Origin: Bacteroides cellulosilyticus
GTDB lineage: Bacteria; Bacteroidota; Bacteroidia; Bacteroidales; Bacteroidaceae
Assembly: GCF_020091405.1 (NCBI RefSeq)
Contig: NZ_CP081903.1
Span: 1,674,001-1,738,000 of the forward strand
DNA: 64,000 bases
Reading direction: 5' to 3'
Made by a program: the position numbers and the translations under genes. Numbering within the stretch: position 1 is the stretch's first letter; each line of letters begins with the position of its first letter. The notes under the pieces are model-generated. The model saw only the letters and a list, made by a program, of their open reading frames with translations, was not told the origin of the DNA and did no database searches. Shown here piece by piece: positions 35,386-52,142 of the stretch.

Positions 35386-37293
35386 ATGAGAAAATTGTGT
35401 TTGTTGTTCTTATTGATAGGAACATATTGTTATGCCGGTGAAAAAAGATGTACGGTTGATTCGCCTGACGGAAAGATACAGTTAGCGATTATTCAAACGG
35501 ATGCCGGTGAGCTGACTTATCAACTATCTGTGAAGCGTAAACAAGTGATTGAGGCTTCTGCATTGGGATTTAAAACAGAGGATGGGGTGTCTTTTCCTTC
35601 CCAAGGATGGAAAATGGGAAAGGTTATCCGTAACAAAGTGAATTCTGTTTGGAAGCCTCTGTGGGGAAAGCGTGCCGTAGTGCCCGATAAATACAATGAG
35701 ATGAAGTTGTCTTTTGTGAATGAAGCGGAATCATCGGATGCTTTGGAGATAGTGGCGCGGGCTTATAATGAAGGTGTGGCTTTTCGCTATGTGTTGCCTC
35801 AGGGGGCGGGTTCTGCACTGGAACTTACCACTTTTAATTTTGCAGGCGACTATACCGCGTGGTATTATAATGGAGAAAGGCATAATATCGGTCCGGAACG
35901 ATTGACCGAAACAGATGGCGAGCGCTTGCCCGTGATGACGGTGAAGGCTGCGGAAGATTTATACCTGGCTGTACATGAGGCTTGTCTGGATGAGGGTGAA
36001 CCTTTGAAACTGAAATCGGAAAAGGGGCGATGCTTGTTTTCTGTTTCTGCGAAACCGCATTTGCTTCGTGCGGGATATCAATCGGCATGGCGTGTGGTGC
36101 TTTGTGGCAACCGGCCGGGCGATCTGGTGGATTCTCATCTCGTGGAATTATTGAATCCGGAACCTTCCGGAGAATATGATTTCTCATGGGTGAAGCCGGG
36201 AGTTGCATTGTGGGACTGGCGTATGAATGGTGCTCAGTGGGAAGGGTTTAATTATACAATGTCCTATCCTTCCTGGGAAAGAGCGGTTGATTTTGCCGCA
36301 GAGCAGGGTTTTGCCTATCTGGTTCTTGATGCCAATTGGTATGGACCTGAGTTTGAGCAGGGTTCGGACCCCGTTAAGGGAGATAAGGCCAGGGATGTGC
36401 GAAAATTGATTCAATATGGAAAGCAGAAAGGAGTGGGTATCTGGCTGTATCTGAATGATGTGGGAGGACGTAATTATCCGTTGGAAGAAACTTTGAAACA
36501 ATATGGGGAGTGGGGAGCTGCCGGAGTGAAGTATGGTTTTATGGCCGGAAACCCTGAAGAGAAGAATATTAGAACAAAGAGTATAACGGAAATGTGTGCA
36601 CGGTATAAATTATTGGTAGATTTTCATGATTATCCGGTGCATCCCTATGGGCAGATGCGGACATGGCCCAATGCTGTGACACGTGAATATTGCAAAGCTC
36701 AATTGGACGGACACGAGATCTTCTATCCCAAGACCTTTGTAACTTCGGTATTTGTAAATATGGTAGCCGGCCCGATTGATATGAATAACGGTATGTTTGA
36801 CCTTCGGCAAGGAAGAACGACACGTTCGGATAACAATCAGGAAGTGCCTTCGACAGTGGTATCGGAAGCTGCACGGACATTGATTACTTTCTCCGGCGCG
36901 ACGATTATTCCGGATATTCCCGAATATTATCGTAAATATCCAGCTTTACTCCGCTTTTTGTCTGCACAGAAAATGCCTTGGCTGGAAAGTAAGACTTTAG
37001 ATGGCGAAATAGGGGAATATATCGTAATGATGCGTCAAGCGGAAGATGGAGTATTCTTGATAGGAGCTGCAACTAACGAAGAAAGTAGAACTTTACGTGT
37101 GCCGCTGTCTTTCTTAGGTAAAGGAGACTATGAAGCGGAAATTGTAGAAGATGGAGAGAATGCCCATTATTTGAGTAACAGAGAAACGATTAAGGTTTCG
37201 AAAAAGAAAGTAACGCGGAATGAAGTTTTGAATATAAAGTTAGCGCCGGGTGGCGGAGCTTGTATCCGTATTGGAAGATTAATAAAACAGTAG
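35386..37293 (+). CDS. GH97 glycosidase, inverting-type
   Basis: 635 residues with a signal peptide (MRKLCLLFLLIGTYCYAG). N-terminal super-sandwich (about 20-255), catalytic barrel (about 260-530, from GVALWDWRMNG), and a C-terminal all-beta domain. At the position where retaining GH97 enzymes have the Asp nucleophile (KVDF), this protein has Gly384 (KYGF). The same Gly replacement is known in the inverting alpha-glucosidase SusB, so inversion is expected. The other two GH97 proteins in the window keep the Asp. The substrate is an alpha-linked sugar, identity unclear. It overlaps a 20-bp perfect palindrome at its stop codon. Confidence 0.9.
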   Translation: MRKLCLLFLLIGTYCYAGEKRCTVDSPDGKIQLAIIQTDAGELTYQLSVKRKQVIEASALGFKTEDGVSFPSQGWKMGKVIRNKVNSVWKPLWGKRAVVPDKYNEMKLSFVNEAESSDALEIVARAYNEGVAFRYVLPQGAGSALELTTFNFAGDYTAWYYNGERHNIGPERLTETDGERLPVMTVKAAEDLYLAVHEACLDEGEPLKLKSEKGRCLFSVSAKPHLLRAGYQSAWRVVLCGNRPGDLVDSHLVELLNPEPSGEYDFSWVKPGVALWDWRMNGAQWEGFNYTMSYPSWERAVDFAAEQGFAYLVLDANWYGPEFEQGSDPVKGDKARDVRKLIQYGKQKGVGIWLYLNDVGGRNYPLEETLKQYGEWGAAGVKYGFMAGNPEEKNIRTKSITEMCARYKLLVDFHDYPVHPYGQMRTWPNAVTREYCKAQLDGHEIFYPKTFVTSVFVNMVAGPIDMNNGMFDLRQGRTTRSDNNQEVPSTVVSEAARTLITFSGATIIPDIPEYYRKYPALLRFLSAQKMPWLESKTLDGEIGEYIVMMRQAEDGVFLIGAATNEESRTLRVPLSFLGKGDYEAEIVEDGENAHYLSNRETIKVSKKKVTRNEVLNIKLAPGGGACIRIGRLIKQ

Positions 37294-37320
37294 CTATCCA
37301 GCTACTGTTTTATTAATCTT
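37275..37320. terminator. Bidirectional terminator, 20-bp perfect hairpin
   Basis: Bases 37275-37294 and 37301-37320 are exact reverse complements (20 bp) around the loop TATCCA. The AT-rich outer half gives an A tract before and a T tract after, as needed on both strands. It separates the converging GH97 and GH43-like genes, and the GH97 stop codon lies inside the left arm. Confidence 0.85.
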
Positions 37321-37348
37321 ACTTCATATATTTCACCTATTTGTTTTC

Positions 37349-39433
37349 TTATGCAAGCGGACTAAACACAACCTTATATGTTTTAACCACCCCTTTATAG
37401 TCGAATTTCACAATAGCAGTTCCGGAAACCGATGTTGCCTGGATAATTTCTACTTTCACACTCTTATCAGTCGCTGATGCCGACACAGTAGGTATTCCGG
37501 TTGTTCCGGTGGGAAGTTTGTAGACAGCCTCATAGATGTCATAGCCGGTGATACCATTGCTTTCGGTAGAACGTACAGGAGTTTCCGGCACTTCGATTGC
37601 TTTTCCGTTTACTTCGATATTTACTTTGGGGACAACCGGACGAACAATTTTCTTCTTGTTGGAACTGAATCCCAATCCGGCTAAATCAAAGAGATCGCTG
37701 GTCTCCTGGCTTTCTGCAACGAGGTAGATTGCATGTTTCTTGTCCAAATGGTCAACAAACTTCGATACGTCGATTGTAAACTGTGTTGTTTCCTGTGCCG
37801 AATTGGCGGGAACAACTATCTCACCTATCTTCGTTCCTTTCCAGGTTTCGTTATCCCACGGACCGTCTAACCAAACATTCACTTTAAACGTCTTTGATGT
37901 TTTCGGTGCAAGGAAGAGGTTGAAGGCTGTTTTGTTTCCCTTTTTGGTTCCTTCGAAAGCTTTCAGGCCCAGTTTATCTTTATTCAATCCGCCGAAGCCG
38001 AAGTACTTATATCCTATTATATTGCCGTTCTTCACGTTTGTGATAGGAGCGTGGTTATCCCAGATGTCCCATGAATCCTGTTGGATACGTCCGTCGGAGA
38101 GATAACATGCAAATCCTGCGGAATAGTATTGATAAGGATCAAGACCAAATATATGGAAGCCTTCCGAAGTTACTTCCGCTCCTTTGTATTCATTCCCCTG
38201 GCTGTCTTTGGCTGTCCAGATTTTATCTTTTGCATACGGATCGTAGGCTCTGATGGAAACCTTGCCGCCTTCCGACACCGGTTTCTTATCCCATTCCACA
38301 TGAATCGGAGCTACCATAGACTGGCGGGCGTTGCCGAAGCCACGGGGCGGGCGGTGATAGAATACGTACCATTGTCCGTTGATGAGTTCTATACTTCCAT
38401 GCGTATTGTGTCCTGCATTAGTTGTTTGCAGGCGTGAACCGTCTTGGTTTAACACTGGTGCACGAGAGTCGACCAGAACGCCGCCGCTCTTCCACGGACC
38501 CAGCGGAGAGTCACCATAAGCGTAGCGCAAAGTGGAGTTGGAACTGCCCAATCCATAATCGGGACCTGAATGTCCGCTATAAATGGTCACATATTTATTT
38601 CCAATCTTACGTATGGATGAGGCTTCAAAGAAGTTGAATGCTTCAAGGTCTTCTCCGGGAAAGATGTGCGGATATGAAATATTCTTCGGCCCACGGTTGT
38701 TGCCTCTGCGGACGCCTGCCGGCATGAAATAGGGGATAACCTCTGTTCCGGGGCGTACGGAATACATGGTGTTCTGATCCAGTTGGGCGGCTAATGAGCG
38801 TTGAAATCCCCAATATCCATAGGCTCTGAATCCGATTTCATAATCAGGGTCGTCCGGGTCTGTGATGTATTCGATATATACAGACGGGTCGAATCCCAAA
38901 ATACTTCCGGGCAGGGTTTTCGTGCCGTCGGCGGTCAGGTTGACGGGTGTAAAAGGTCCGTCGGGACGGCTTCCTTTAGCCACCATCGCTTCCCTGTCTC
39001 TGCCGCGGCTGTGCGGGAACAGATAATATTCTTTTGTGCCGTCCTTTCTTTTCACTTCAACAAGGTCGGGGGCGTACATCACATCCCATTGTCCTTCTAC
39101 TTGATAAGTAAAGATAGCTCCTTCGTCACGCCAACTTGATAAATCTTCTACGGGTGCCGACCACATCCTGATGTCCGGTCCGCAATAACTGCCGAAGCGG
39201 ACATCGTGCGAACCGATGATGTAAGCGCGGAACTTTCCCGGATTGTCGGGGTCTTCAAAAACACGGGGCTCTCCGTCCGGCAGATGCTCCCATAATGGCA
39301 GGTACGGGTTACCCGCTCCGTGATAAACAAACTTGGACGTTTTCGGCTGATTATTATTACCGGCTATTGCTTTTGTTATTGCAAACATAGGGACAATAGC
39401 AAACAATAATAAAACGACTTGAATTCTTTTCAT
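37349..39433 (-). CDS. GH43-like exported glycosidase
   Basis: Start set at 39433 (MKRIQVVLLLFAIVPMF...), giving 694 residues and a normal signal peptide; an ATG two codons earlier is possible. Residues about 35-400 are a five-bladed GH43-type propeller: GEPRVFEDPD at the base position, WDVMYAPDLVEV, and FFEASSIRKIGNKY for the acid Glu. A CBM6/sandwich-like region follows (about 430-600), with a final Ig-like part (about 610-694). Substrate unknown. Alone on the minus strand with its own 21-bp operator pair; 200 bp separate it from the CE1 gene. Confidence 0.75.
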   Translation of the reverse strand: MKRIQVVLLLFAIVPMFAITKAIAGNNNQPKTSKFVYHGAGNPYLPLWEHLPDGEPRVFEDPDNPGKFRAYIIGSHDVRFGSYCGPDIRMWSAPVEDLSSWRDEGAIFTYQVEGQWDVMYAPDLVEVKRKDGTKEYYLFPHSRGRDREAMVAKGSRPDGPFTPVNLTADGTKTLPGSILGFDPSVYIEYITDPDDPDYEIGFRAYGYWGFQRSLAAQLDQNTMYSVRPGTEVIPYFMPAGVRRGNNRGPKNISYPHIFPGEDLEAFNFFEASSIRKIGNKYVTIYSGHSGPDYGLGSSNSTLRYAYGDSPLGPWKSGGVLVDSRAPVLNQDGSRLQTTNAGHNTHGSIELINGQWYVFYHRPPRGFGNARQSMVAPIHVEWDKKPVSEGGKVSIRAYDPYAKDKIWTAKDSQGNEYKGAEVTSEGFHIFGLDPYQYYSAGFACYLSDGRIQQDSWDIWDNHAPITNVKNGNIIGYKYFGFGGLNKDKLGLKAFEGTKKGNKTAFNLFLAPKTSKTFKVNVWLDGPWDNETWKGTKIGEIVVPANSAQETTQFTIDVSKFVDHLDKKHAIYLVAESQETSDLFDLAGLGFSSNKKKIVRPVVPKVNIEVNGKAIEVPETPVRSTESNGITGYDIYEAVYKLPTGTTGIPTVSASATDKSVKVEIIQATSVSGTAIVKFDYKGVVKTYKVVFSPLA

Positions 39434-39499
39434 AACCAATCTAATCTTTTTTATACGTAAATATTTATGTTATTATTTGTTCAATAAGACACCATGCGA

Positions 39500-39563
39500 C
39501 AAAAGTAAGCTATCGAAGAATGAGTGGCTTTTGATATTAGATATTTGAATTTCAAAATCAGAT
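39500..39563 (-). promoter_or_regulatory. 21-bp-spaced operator pair and -7 box
   Basis: On the minus strand: ATCTGATTTT (39563-39554), ATCTAATATC (39542-39533), 21 bp apart, then TACTTTTG (39507-39500) 25 bp further, 66 bp before the ATG at 39433. Same geometry as on the plus strand. Confidence 0.7.
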
Positions 39564-39627
39564 ATATTTGTGATAATCCTTGTAAGTATTGAGTAAGAAG
39601 ATAGATTGTTTTCTCATGTGTCTTTTG

Positions 39628-41632
<2,005 letters not shown>

Positions 41633-41694
41633 TCTTTTGAAAAATGTACGGAGCAGGTACGGTAGAGTTGCGGTGAAGCTACGAGAGAAGTTTT

Positions 41695-41758
41695 ATCTGA
41701 AATCTAAAATCAAATGTCTGAAATTGACAATGACTATAACATAATAGGCCTATTTTTG
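41695..41758 (+). promoter_or_regulatory. 21-bp-spaced operator pair and -7 box
   Basis: ATCTGAAATC (41695-41704) and GTCTGAAATT (41716-41725), 21 bp apart, then TATTTTTG (41751-41758) after 25 bp, 58 bp before the ATG at 41817. An extra overlapping copy ATCTAAAATC lies at 41702-41711. Confidence 0.75.
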
Positions 41759-41816
41759 CATTGTGTCAGATCATATGGAAGTATGATTATAAGTGGAAAT
41801 AAATAAGGATTAAGAA

Positions 41817-44234
41817 ATGAAGAAAAAATGGATTCTATTGTTACTGATAACGATTAGTTCTACAAGCCTTACTGCGCAGGACGCGCTTTATCCGAACACT
41901 TTTCCTCTGGGAGATGTGAGAATAACCGCAGGTCCTTTTAAGCATGCCTGTGATTTGAACGTTAAGGTTCTGCTTCAGTATGATACTGACCGTCTGCTGG
42001 CCCCTTTCCTGCGTGAAGCAGGATTACCTAAGAAAGCGGAAACGTATGGTAACTGGGAAAAAGACGGTCTTGACGGGCATATCGGTGGGCACTATCTGAC
42101 TGCTTTAGCCATTCATTATGCCGCTACAGGTAATCTGGAATGCAAAAAACGCATGGATTATATGGTTTCTGAATTCGCACGTGTACAGCAGGCTAATGGT
42201 GACGGCTCTATTTGCGGTTTTCCAAACAGTAAGAAGTTTGCGGAAGAAATAAGAAAAGGGAATGTAGGCATTGTATGGAACTATTGGGTTGCCTGGTATA
42301 ATATGCATAAAACCTATGCCGGACTGCGGGATGCTTGGCTTTACGGTAAAAATGAAAAAGCGAAAAAGATCTTCCTGAAGTTTTGTGACTGGGGCGTCGA
42401 CGTTATTTCTAATTTAGACGACCGGCAAATGGAGCGTATGCTGGATAATGAATTCGGCGGTATGAATGAAGTGTATGCGGATGCCTGGCAAATGACCGGC
42501 AATCACAAATACCTCGATACGGCGAAGCGCTTCTCACATAAGCAGATTTTCGACAGTATGGCAAGGCGTATTGATAACCTGGATAACAAGCATGCCAATA
42601 CGCAAGTGCCTAAAGCCGTGGGATATCAGCGTGTGGCCGAACTTAATTCGAAAACCGCTCCGGATTACAATGATTTTATGACTGCTGCTGAATTTTTCTG
42701 GGAGACTGTAGTTTCTCATCGCTCTTTGTCATTAGGCGGAAACAGTCGGGGTGAGCATTTTCCCGAAGCAGGAAAATGTTCCGATTATATGCACGAACGT
42801 CAGGGACCGGAGTCGTGTAATACTAATAATATGCTGAAACTTACCGAAGGTCTGTTCCGCATGCATCCCAAAGTGGAATATGCCGATTTTTATGAACGTG
42901 CCATGTATAATCATATCCTTTCTACCCAGCATCCTGAACATGGGGGATATGTATATTTCACACCTGCTTGCCCCTCGCATTATCGTGTTTATTCGGCACC
43001 GGGAAAAGCAATGTGGTGTTGTGTGGGTACCGGTATGGAAAATCATGGTAAATACGGGCAGTTTATTTATAACCATGATACGGCGGATAATGCTTTGTAT
43101 GTGAATCTTTTTATACCTTCTGAATTAAACTGGAAAGAGAAGAAGATTAAGATTGTACAAGAAACGGACTTTCCGAATGAAGAAGGGACTACGCTGACTG
43201 TTAATCCTTCCAAAGCGACACAGTTTAAACTGCTGATACGTTATCCATCGTGGGTGGAGCTGGGAAAAATGCAGGTGGTCTGCAACGGGGTTGATTATGC
43301 AAAAAATGCGCAGCCAGGTTCTTATATAGCCATTGATCGCCAATGGTCAAAAGGAGATGTGGTAGAAATAAAGACTCCGATGACCGTGAGAATTGAAGAA
43401 TTGCCCAATGTACCTAACGCTATCTCGATCATGCGTGGCCCTATATTGTTAGGTGCGAGGACGGGAACGGAAAATATGCCCGGATTAATTGCCGGAGACG
43501 GGCGTTGGGAGCATATTGCACACGGATCGTTGGTTTCACTTTTTGACGCACCTTATATTATAGGGGAAAGAAGTGATATTCTGAATAAACTGAATAGTAT
43601 GAAGCCTGTCGAAGGAAAATCTTTTAGTTTTACTGTTCCCGGTTTGTTTACTCAGGAAAAATATAAGAATCTGATACTTGAACCATTCTATGGAATTCAT
43701 GATAGCCGCTATATGATGTATTGGCTATCAATGTCCGAGCCGGCATTCAGGGAATATAAACAAGCCGTGGAAGCTGAAGAGCATGGGAGAATGATACTTG
43801 ACAAGCGTACTGTGGATATAGTATCATCGGGTGAGCAACAACCTGAGTCGGATCATGCAATGAAAACTCAGGATTCGCATCGTGGAGTACATGCCGGTGA
43901 GGCTTGGCGTGATGCCCGTAATGGAGGATATTTTGAATATACACTGACCACGAAAGGGAATGAGAATCTCTCATTGATGGTCCGTTATTGGGGAGCTGAG
44001 TCTGGTAGCAGGAGTTTTGATATTCTGGTGGATGGTCAAACTATCGCTACGGAGGATATTGTCGGGAAATGGAAGAAAGACTTGTTTTGCAATGTGGAAT
44101 ATAATATTCCGGCCACTTTGCTGAAATCGAAAGATAAAATTACGGTTAGGTTTCAGAGTAAATCGGATACTACAGCGGGAGGGATTTTTGCAGTACGATT
44201 GTTAGTTCCCGAATCAATGGTGGTGGATAAATAA
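41817..44234 (+). CDS. GH127/GH146 beta-L-arabinofuranosidase
   Basis: 805 residues with a signal peptide ending LTAQ. An (alpha/alpha)6 barrel (about 30-450) carries the zinc/thiolate site of this family: Glu332 and Cys334 (GPESCNTNN), Cys401 and Cys402 (MWCCVGTGMENH); one of the last two is the cysteine nucleophile. A beta-sandwich follows, then a C-terminal domain (about 665-805, DUF6805-like) that may bind carbohydrate. Hydrolyses beta-L-arabinofuranosyl linkages; GH127 and GH146 cannot be separated by eye. Monocistronic, with its own operator upstream and a terminator downstream. Confidence 0.92.
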   Translation: MKKKWILLLLITISSTSLTAQDALYPNTFPLGDVRITAGPFKHACDLNVKVLLQYDTDRLLAPFLREAGLPKKAETYGNWEKDGLDGHIGGHYLTALAIHYAATGNLECKKRMDYMVSEFARVQQANGDGSICGFPNSKKFAEEIRKGNVGIVWNYWVAWYNMHKTYAGLRDAWLYGKNEKAKKIFLKFCDWGVDVISNLDDRQMERMLDNEFGGMNEVYADAWQMTGNHKYLDTAKRFSHKQIFDSMARRIDNLDNKHANTQVPKAVGYQRVAELNSKTAPDYNDFMTAAEFFWETVVSHRSLSLGGNSRGEHFPEAGKCSDYMHERQGPESCNTNNMLKLTEGLFRMHPKVEYADFYERAMYNHILSTQHPEHGGYVYFTPACPSHYRVYSAPGKAMWCCVGTGMENHGKYGQFIYNHDTADNALYVNLFIPSELNWKEKKIKIVQETDFPNEEGTTLTVNPSKATQFKLLIRYPSWVELGKMQVVCNGVDYAKNAQPGSYIAIDRQWSKGDVVEIKTPMTVRIEELPNVPNAISIMRGPILLGARTGTENMPGLIAGDGRWEHIAHGSLVSLFDAPYIIGERSDILNKLNSMKPVEGKSFSFTVPGLFTQEKYKNLILEPFYGIHDSRYMMYWLSMSEPAFREYKQAVEAEEHGRMILDKRTVDIVSSGEQQPESDHAMKTQDSHRGVHAGEAWRDARNGGYFEYTLTTKGNENLSLMVRYWGAESGSRSFDILVDGQTIATEDIVGKWKKDLFCNVEYNIPATLLKSKDKITVRFQSKSDTTAGGIFAVRLLVPESMVVDK

Positions 44235-44355
44235 TGGTAATATAGGGTAGAAAAAAATTAAGTTAGTTAGATAAAGTTAGAGGTTAAATTTAGCACTTGT
44301 TTTGATAGGATTTAGAATGGTAGATAGTTTTTGGTAACGGAATAGCAAATGATTG

Positions 44356-44392
44356 AAAAGCTCGAAGCGATAGAAATATGCTTCGGGCTTTT
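44356..44392 (+). terminator. Terminator between GH127/146 and GH97 genes
   Basis: AAAAGCTCGAAGC (44356-44368) pairs with GCTTCGGGCTTTT (44380-44392) with one G-T/mismatch position, loop GATAGAAATAT, followed by CTTGCTTT. Placed 120 bp after the GH127/146 stop. Confidence 0.7.
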
Positions 44393-44424
44393 CTTGCTTT
44401 ACAGTAGGATAGGAGGACGATATT

Positions 44425-44488
44425 ATCTAAAATCACAAATGGATTATCTAAAATTGCAAATATATACAGAGGTATTTCCCTACTTTTG
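44425..44488 (+). promoter_or_regulatory. 21-bp-spaced operator pair and -7 box
   Basis: ATCTAAAATC (44425-44434) and ATCTAAAATT (44446-44455), 21 bp apart, then TACTTTTG (44481-44488) after 25 bp, 41 bp before the ATG at 44530. Confidence 0.75.
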
Positions 44489-44529
44489 TTGGGTTAACAA
44501 ATAAGGGTAGTTGTACTAACTAAATATGT

Positions 44530-49528
<4,999 letters not shown>

Positions 49529-49541
49529 TAGTCGTTTATTT

Positions 49542-49605
49542 ATCTAAAGTTGATACTCAAATATCTAAAATTAAAAAGGATACAAGTGACATACAGCTAT
49601 TTTTG
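49542..49605 (+). promoter_or_regulatory. 21-bp-spaced operator pair and -7 box
   Basis: ATCTAAAGTT (49542-49551) and ATCTAAAATT (49563-49572), 21 bp apart, then TATTTTTG (49598-49605) after 25 bp, 55 bp before the ATG at 49661. It would drive the whole operon to the end of the window. Confidence 0.75.
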
Positions 49606-49660
49606 TATCACATAAAGTTTGGAATGTTTTAATCATAATCATTAAATATAATAAGTAACC

Positions 49661-52105
49661 ATGAAATCAATTAAAAGTGTATTGATATTAATGGCGCTGT
49701 GTTGTTGTACTTCTCTTATAGGGCAAGATTATCAGCAGACTCCCGAGGGACTTAAGGCGACCGTTAATTCTGTAGATGTGGAGTTACAATTCTACACTCC
49801 GTCAATTGTAAGAATTCTGAAATCTCCTGATGGCTGGAAGTATGTGAAAGAGAGCCTCTCGGTAATAGAGGCTCCTCAAAAAGTGAAACCTGCCATTACC
49901 AGGGAAGGTAATACTGTTAGACTGAAAAGTAGTGAAATGGAGGTTACTCTTAATTTGGAGTCGGGCATTGTGGCTTTCTTCAATACTAAAGGAGAACCTT
50001 TGCTTAGTGAGAAAGGAAAGCCGGAGTTTACCGATTTCAATGATGCCGGAAATAAAACGTTCACAATCAAGCAATCGTTTATTTTAGATAAAGATGAGCC
50101 TCTTTATGGATTAGGGATTCTCCAGAATGGAAAAATGTCGCAACGCAATCAGACCAAGCACCTTGTACAGGGCAATGTGGAGGACGTGGTTCCATTCGTA
50201 CAGTCTGTGAAAGGATACGGCCTTTTTTGGGATAATTATTCGCCAACCAATTTTGCTGATAAACCGGAAGGAACCTCTTTCCAGTCCGAAGTGGGAGATT
50301 GCATCGACTATTACTTTATGTATGGTGGAAATGCTGATGGTGTAGTTGCACAAATGCGTGCATTGACCGGACAGGTTCCCATGTTCCCCCTCTGGACTTA
50401 CGGCTATTTCCAAAGCAAGGAACGCTATAAAAGTCAGGAAGAAACGGTGGGAGTGGTACGGAAATACCGTGAACTGGGTGTTCCTCTCGATGGAATCATT
50501 CAGGATTGGCAATACTGGGGACACAACTATTTGTGGAATGCCATGGACTTTAAGAACCCTTCGTTCAGCGATCCTAAAAAGATGATCGATGATGTGCATG
50601 GAATGAATGCGCATATGCTGATTTCTATCTGGTCCTCATTTGGACCGATGACCAAGCCTTACAGGGAACTGGACAAGAATGGCATGTTGTTTAACTTCTC
50701 CACATGGCCCCAATCGGGACTCGAAACTTGGCCGCCCAATATGGAATATCCTTCCGGAGTACGTGTATACGATGCCTATAACCCGAAAGCCCGTGATATT
50801 TATTGGAAATACCTGAATGAAGGTATCTTCAAATTAGGCATGGACGGCTGGTGGATGGATTCTACGGAACCCGACCACTTCGATTGGAAGCCGGAAGACT
50901 TTGATACAAAGACTTATCTGGGTTCGTTCCGCAAGGTGCGCAATGCTTATCCGCTGTTGACAGTGGGTGGAGTATATGATAATCAGCGTGCTGTAACTTC
51001 CGATAAACGCGTCTTTATTCTTACACGTTCCGTTTTTGCCGGGCAGCAACGTTACGGAGCCAATGTATGGTCGGGAGATATCGGCTCTTCCTGGGAGTCA
51101 CTGCGCAATCAGATTCCGGCAGGCTTGAATTTTACTCTGACCGGAAATCCTAATTTCAATTCGGATATTGGTGGCTTCTTTGCCGGAAGCTATAATAGGG
51201 GCTGGAATGACGGAAGTGCACCCAAGAATCCGATGTATCAGGAACTGTATGTGCGTTGGTTGCAATTCGGTACGTTTACACCGATGATGCGTTCACATGG
51301 AGCTGATACACCGAGGGAGATTTATCAATTCGGGAAAAAAGGTGAACCGATATATGATGCTATTGAAAAAATGATTCATCTGCGCTATGCATTGTTGCCC
51401 TATATCTATTCCACTTCATGGGAAGTGACCGAACGGCAGTCGAGCTTTATGCGTGCGTTGGTGATGGACTTTGCGGCTGACAAGAAAGTATGGGATATAA
51501 AAGACCAATACATGTTCGGTAAATCCATTCTGGTAGCGCCGGTAGTTAATGCGCAATACACTCAGGAGAAGCTGGTAAAACTAAAAGAAAATGATGGCTG
51601 GGATAAGAATAATGTTAAGAAATTTGAGAATAAAGCTCCGGTAGACTTTATGCAGGCTAAGTCCGCAAAGGTATATTTGCCGGAAGGTGCTATCTGGTAT
51701 GATTTCTGGACGAATGAAAAGTATGACGGCGGACAGGAAATAGAAAAGGAAACGACTATTGATGTCATTCCTTTGTATATCAAGGCAGGTAGTATCATCC
51801 CAATGGGACCTAAAGTGCAGTATGCAACAGAGAAACCATGGGATAATCTTGAATTGAAAGTATATGCCGGTGCTGATGGTTCTTTTGTTCTGTATGAGGA
51901 TGAATTTGATAGTTATAATTATGAGTTGGGAGCATATACTGAAATCCCTATGACATGGAACAATGCTTCCCGCCAGTTGACCATTGGAGCACGGAAGGGG
52001 ACATACGAAGGAATGTTGAAAAACAGAAAGTTTACTGTTGTACTTCAAGATGGAAGCCGGAAGGTTGTTGACTACAATGGGAAAAGAGTGAGTGTGAAAT
52101 TTTAG
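49661..52105 (+). CDS. GH31 alpha-glycosidase (alpha-xylosidase/alpha-glucosidase type)
   Basis: 814 residues with a signal peptide ending LIGQ. N-terminal sandwich (about 25-215), (beta/alpha)8 barrel (about 230-570) and two C-terminal beta domains. Nucleophile Asp400 (WWMDSTEPD) and acid/base Asp473 (WSGDIGSSW). The STEPD box and surrounding residues are common in alpha-xylosidases of this family, but alpha-glucosidase cannot be excluded. First gene of a long operon; the next gene starts 37 bp later. Confidence 0.9.
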   Translation: MKSIKSVLILMALCCCTSLIGQDYQQTPEGLKATVNSVDVELQFYTPSIVRILKSPDGWKYVKESLSVIEAPQKVKPAITREGNTVRLKSSEMEVTLNLESGIVAFFNTKGEPLLSEKGKPEFTDFNDAGNKTFTIKQSFILDKDEPLYGLGILQNGKMSQRNQTKHLVQGNVEDVVPFVQSVKGYGLFWDNYSPTNFADKPEGTSFQSEVGDCIDYYFMYGGNADGVVAQMRALTGQVPMFPLWTYGYFQSKERYKSQEETVGVVRKYRELGVPLDGIIQDWQYWGHNYLWNAMDFKNPSFSDPKKMIDDVHGMNAHMLISIWSSFGPMTKPYRELDKNGMLFNFSTWPQSGLETWPPNMEYPSGVRVYDAYNPKARDIYWKYLNEGIFKLGMDGWWMDSTEPDHFDWKPEDFDTKTYLGSFRKVRNAYPLLTVGGVYDNQRAVTSDKRVFILTRSVFAGQQRYGANVWSGDIGSSWESLRNQIPAGLNFTLTGNPNFNSDIGGFFAGSYNRGWNDGSAPKNPMYQELYVRWLQFGTFTPMMRSHGADTPREIYQFGKKGEPIYDAIEKMIHLRYALLPYIYSTSWEVTERQSSFMRALVMDFAADKKVWDIKDQYMFGKSILVAPVVNAQYTQEKLVKLKENDGWDKNNVKKFENKAPVDFMQAKSAKVYLPEGAIWYDFWTNEKYDGGQEIEKETTIDVIPLYIKAGSIIPMGPKVQYATEKPWDNLELKVYAGADGSFVLYEDEFDSYNYELGAYTEIPMTWNNASRQLTIGARKGTYEGMLKNRKFTVVLQDGSRKVVDYNGKRVSVKF

Positions 52106-52142
52106 TGCTATTTGGAAATATAGATTTTAAATACCAGAAACA

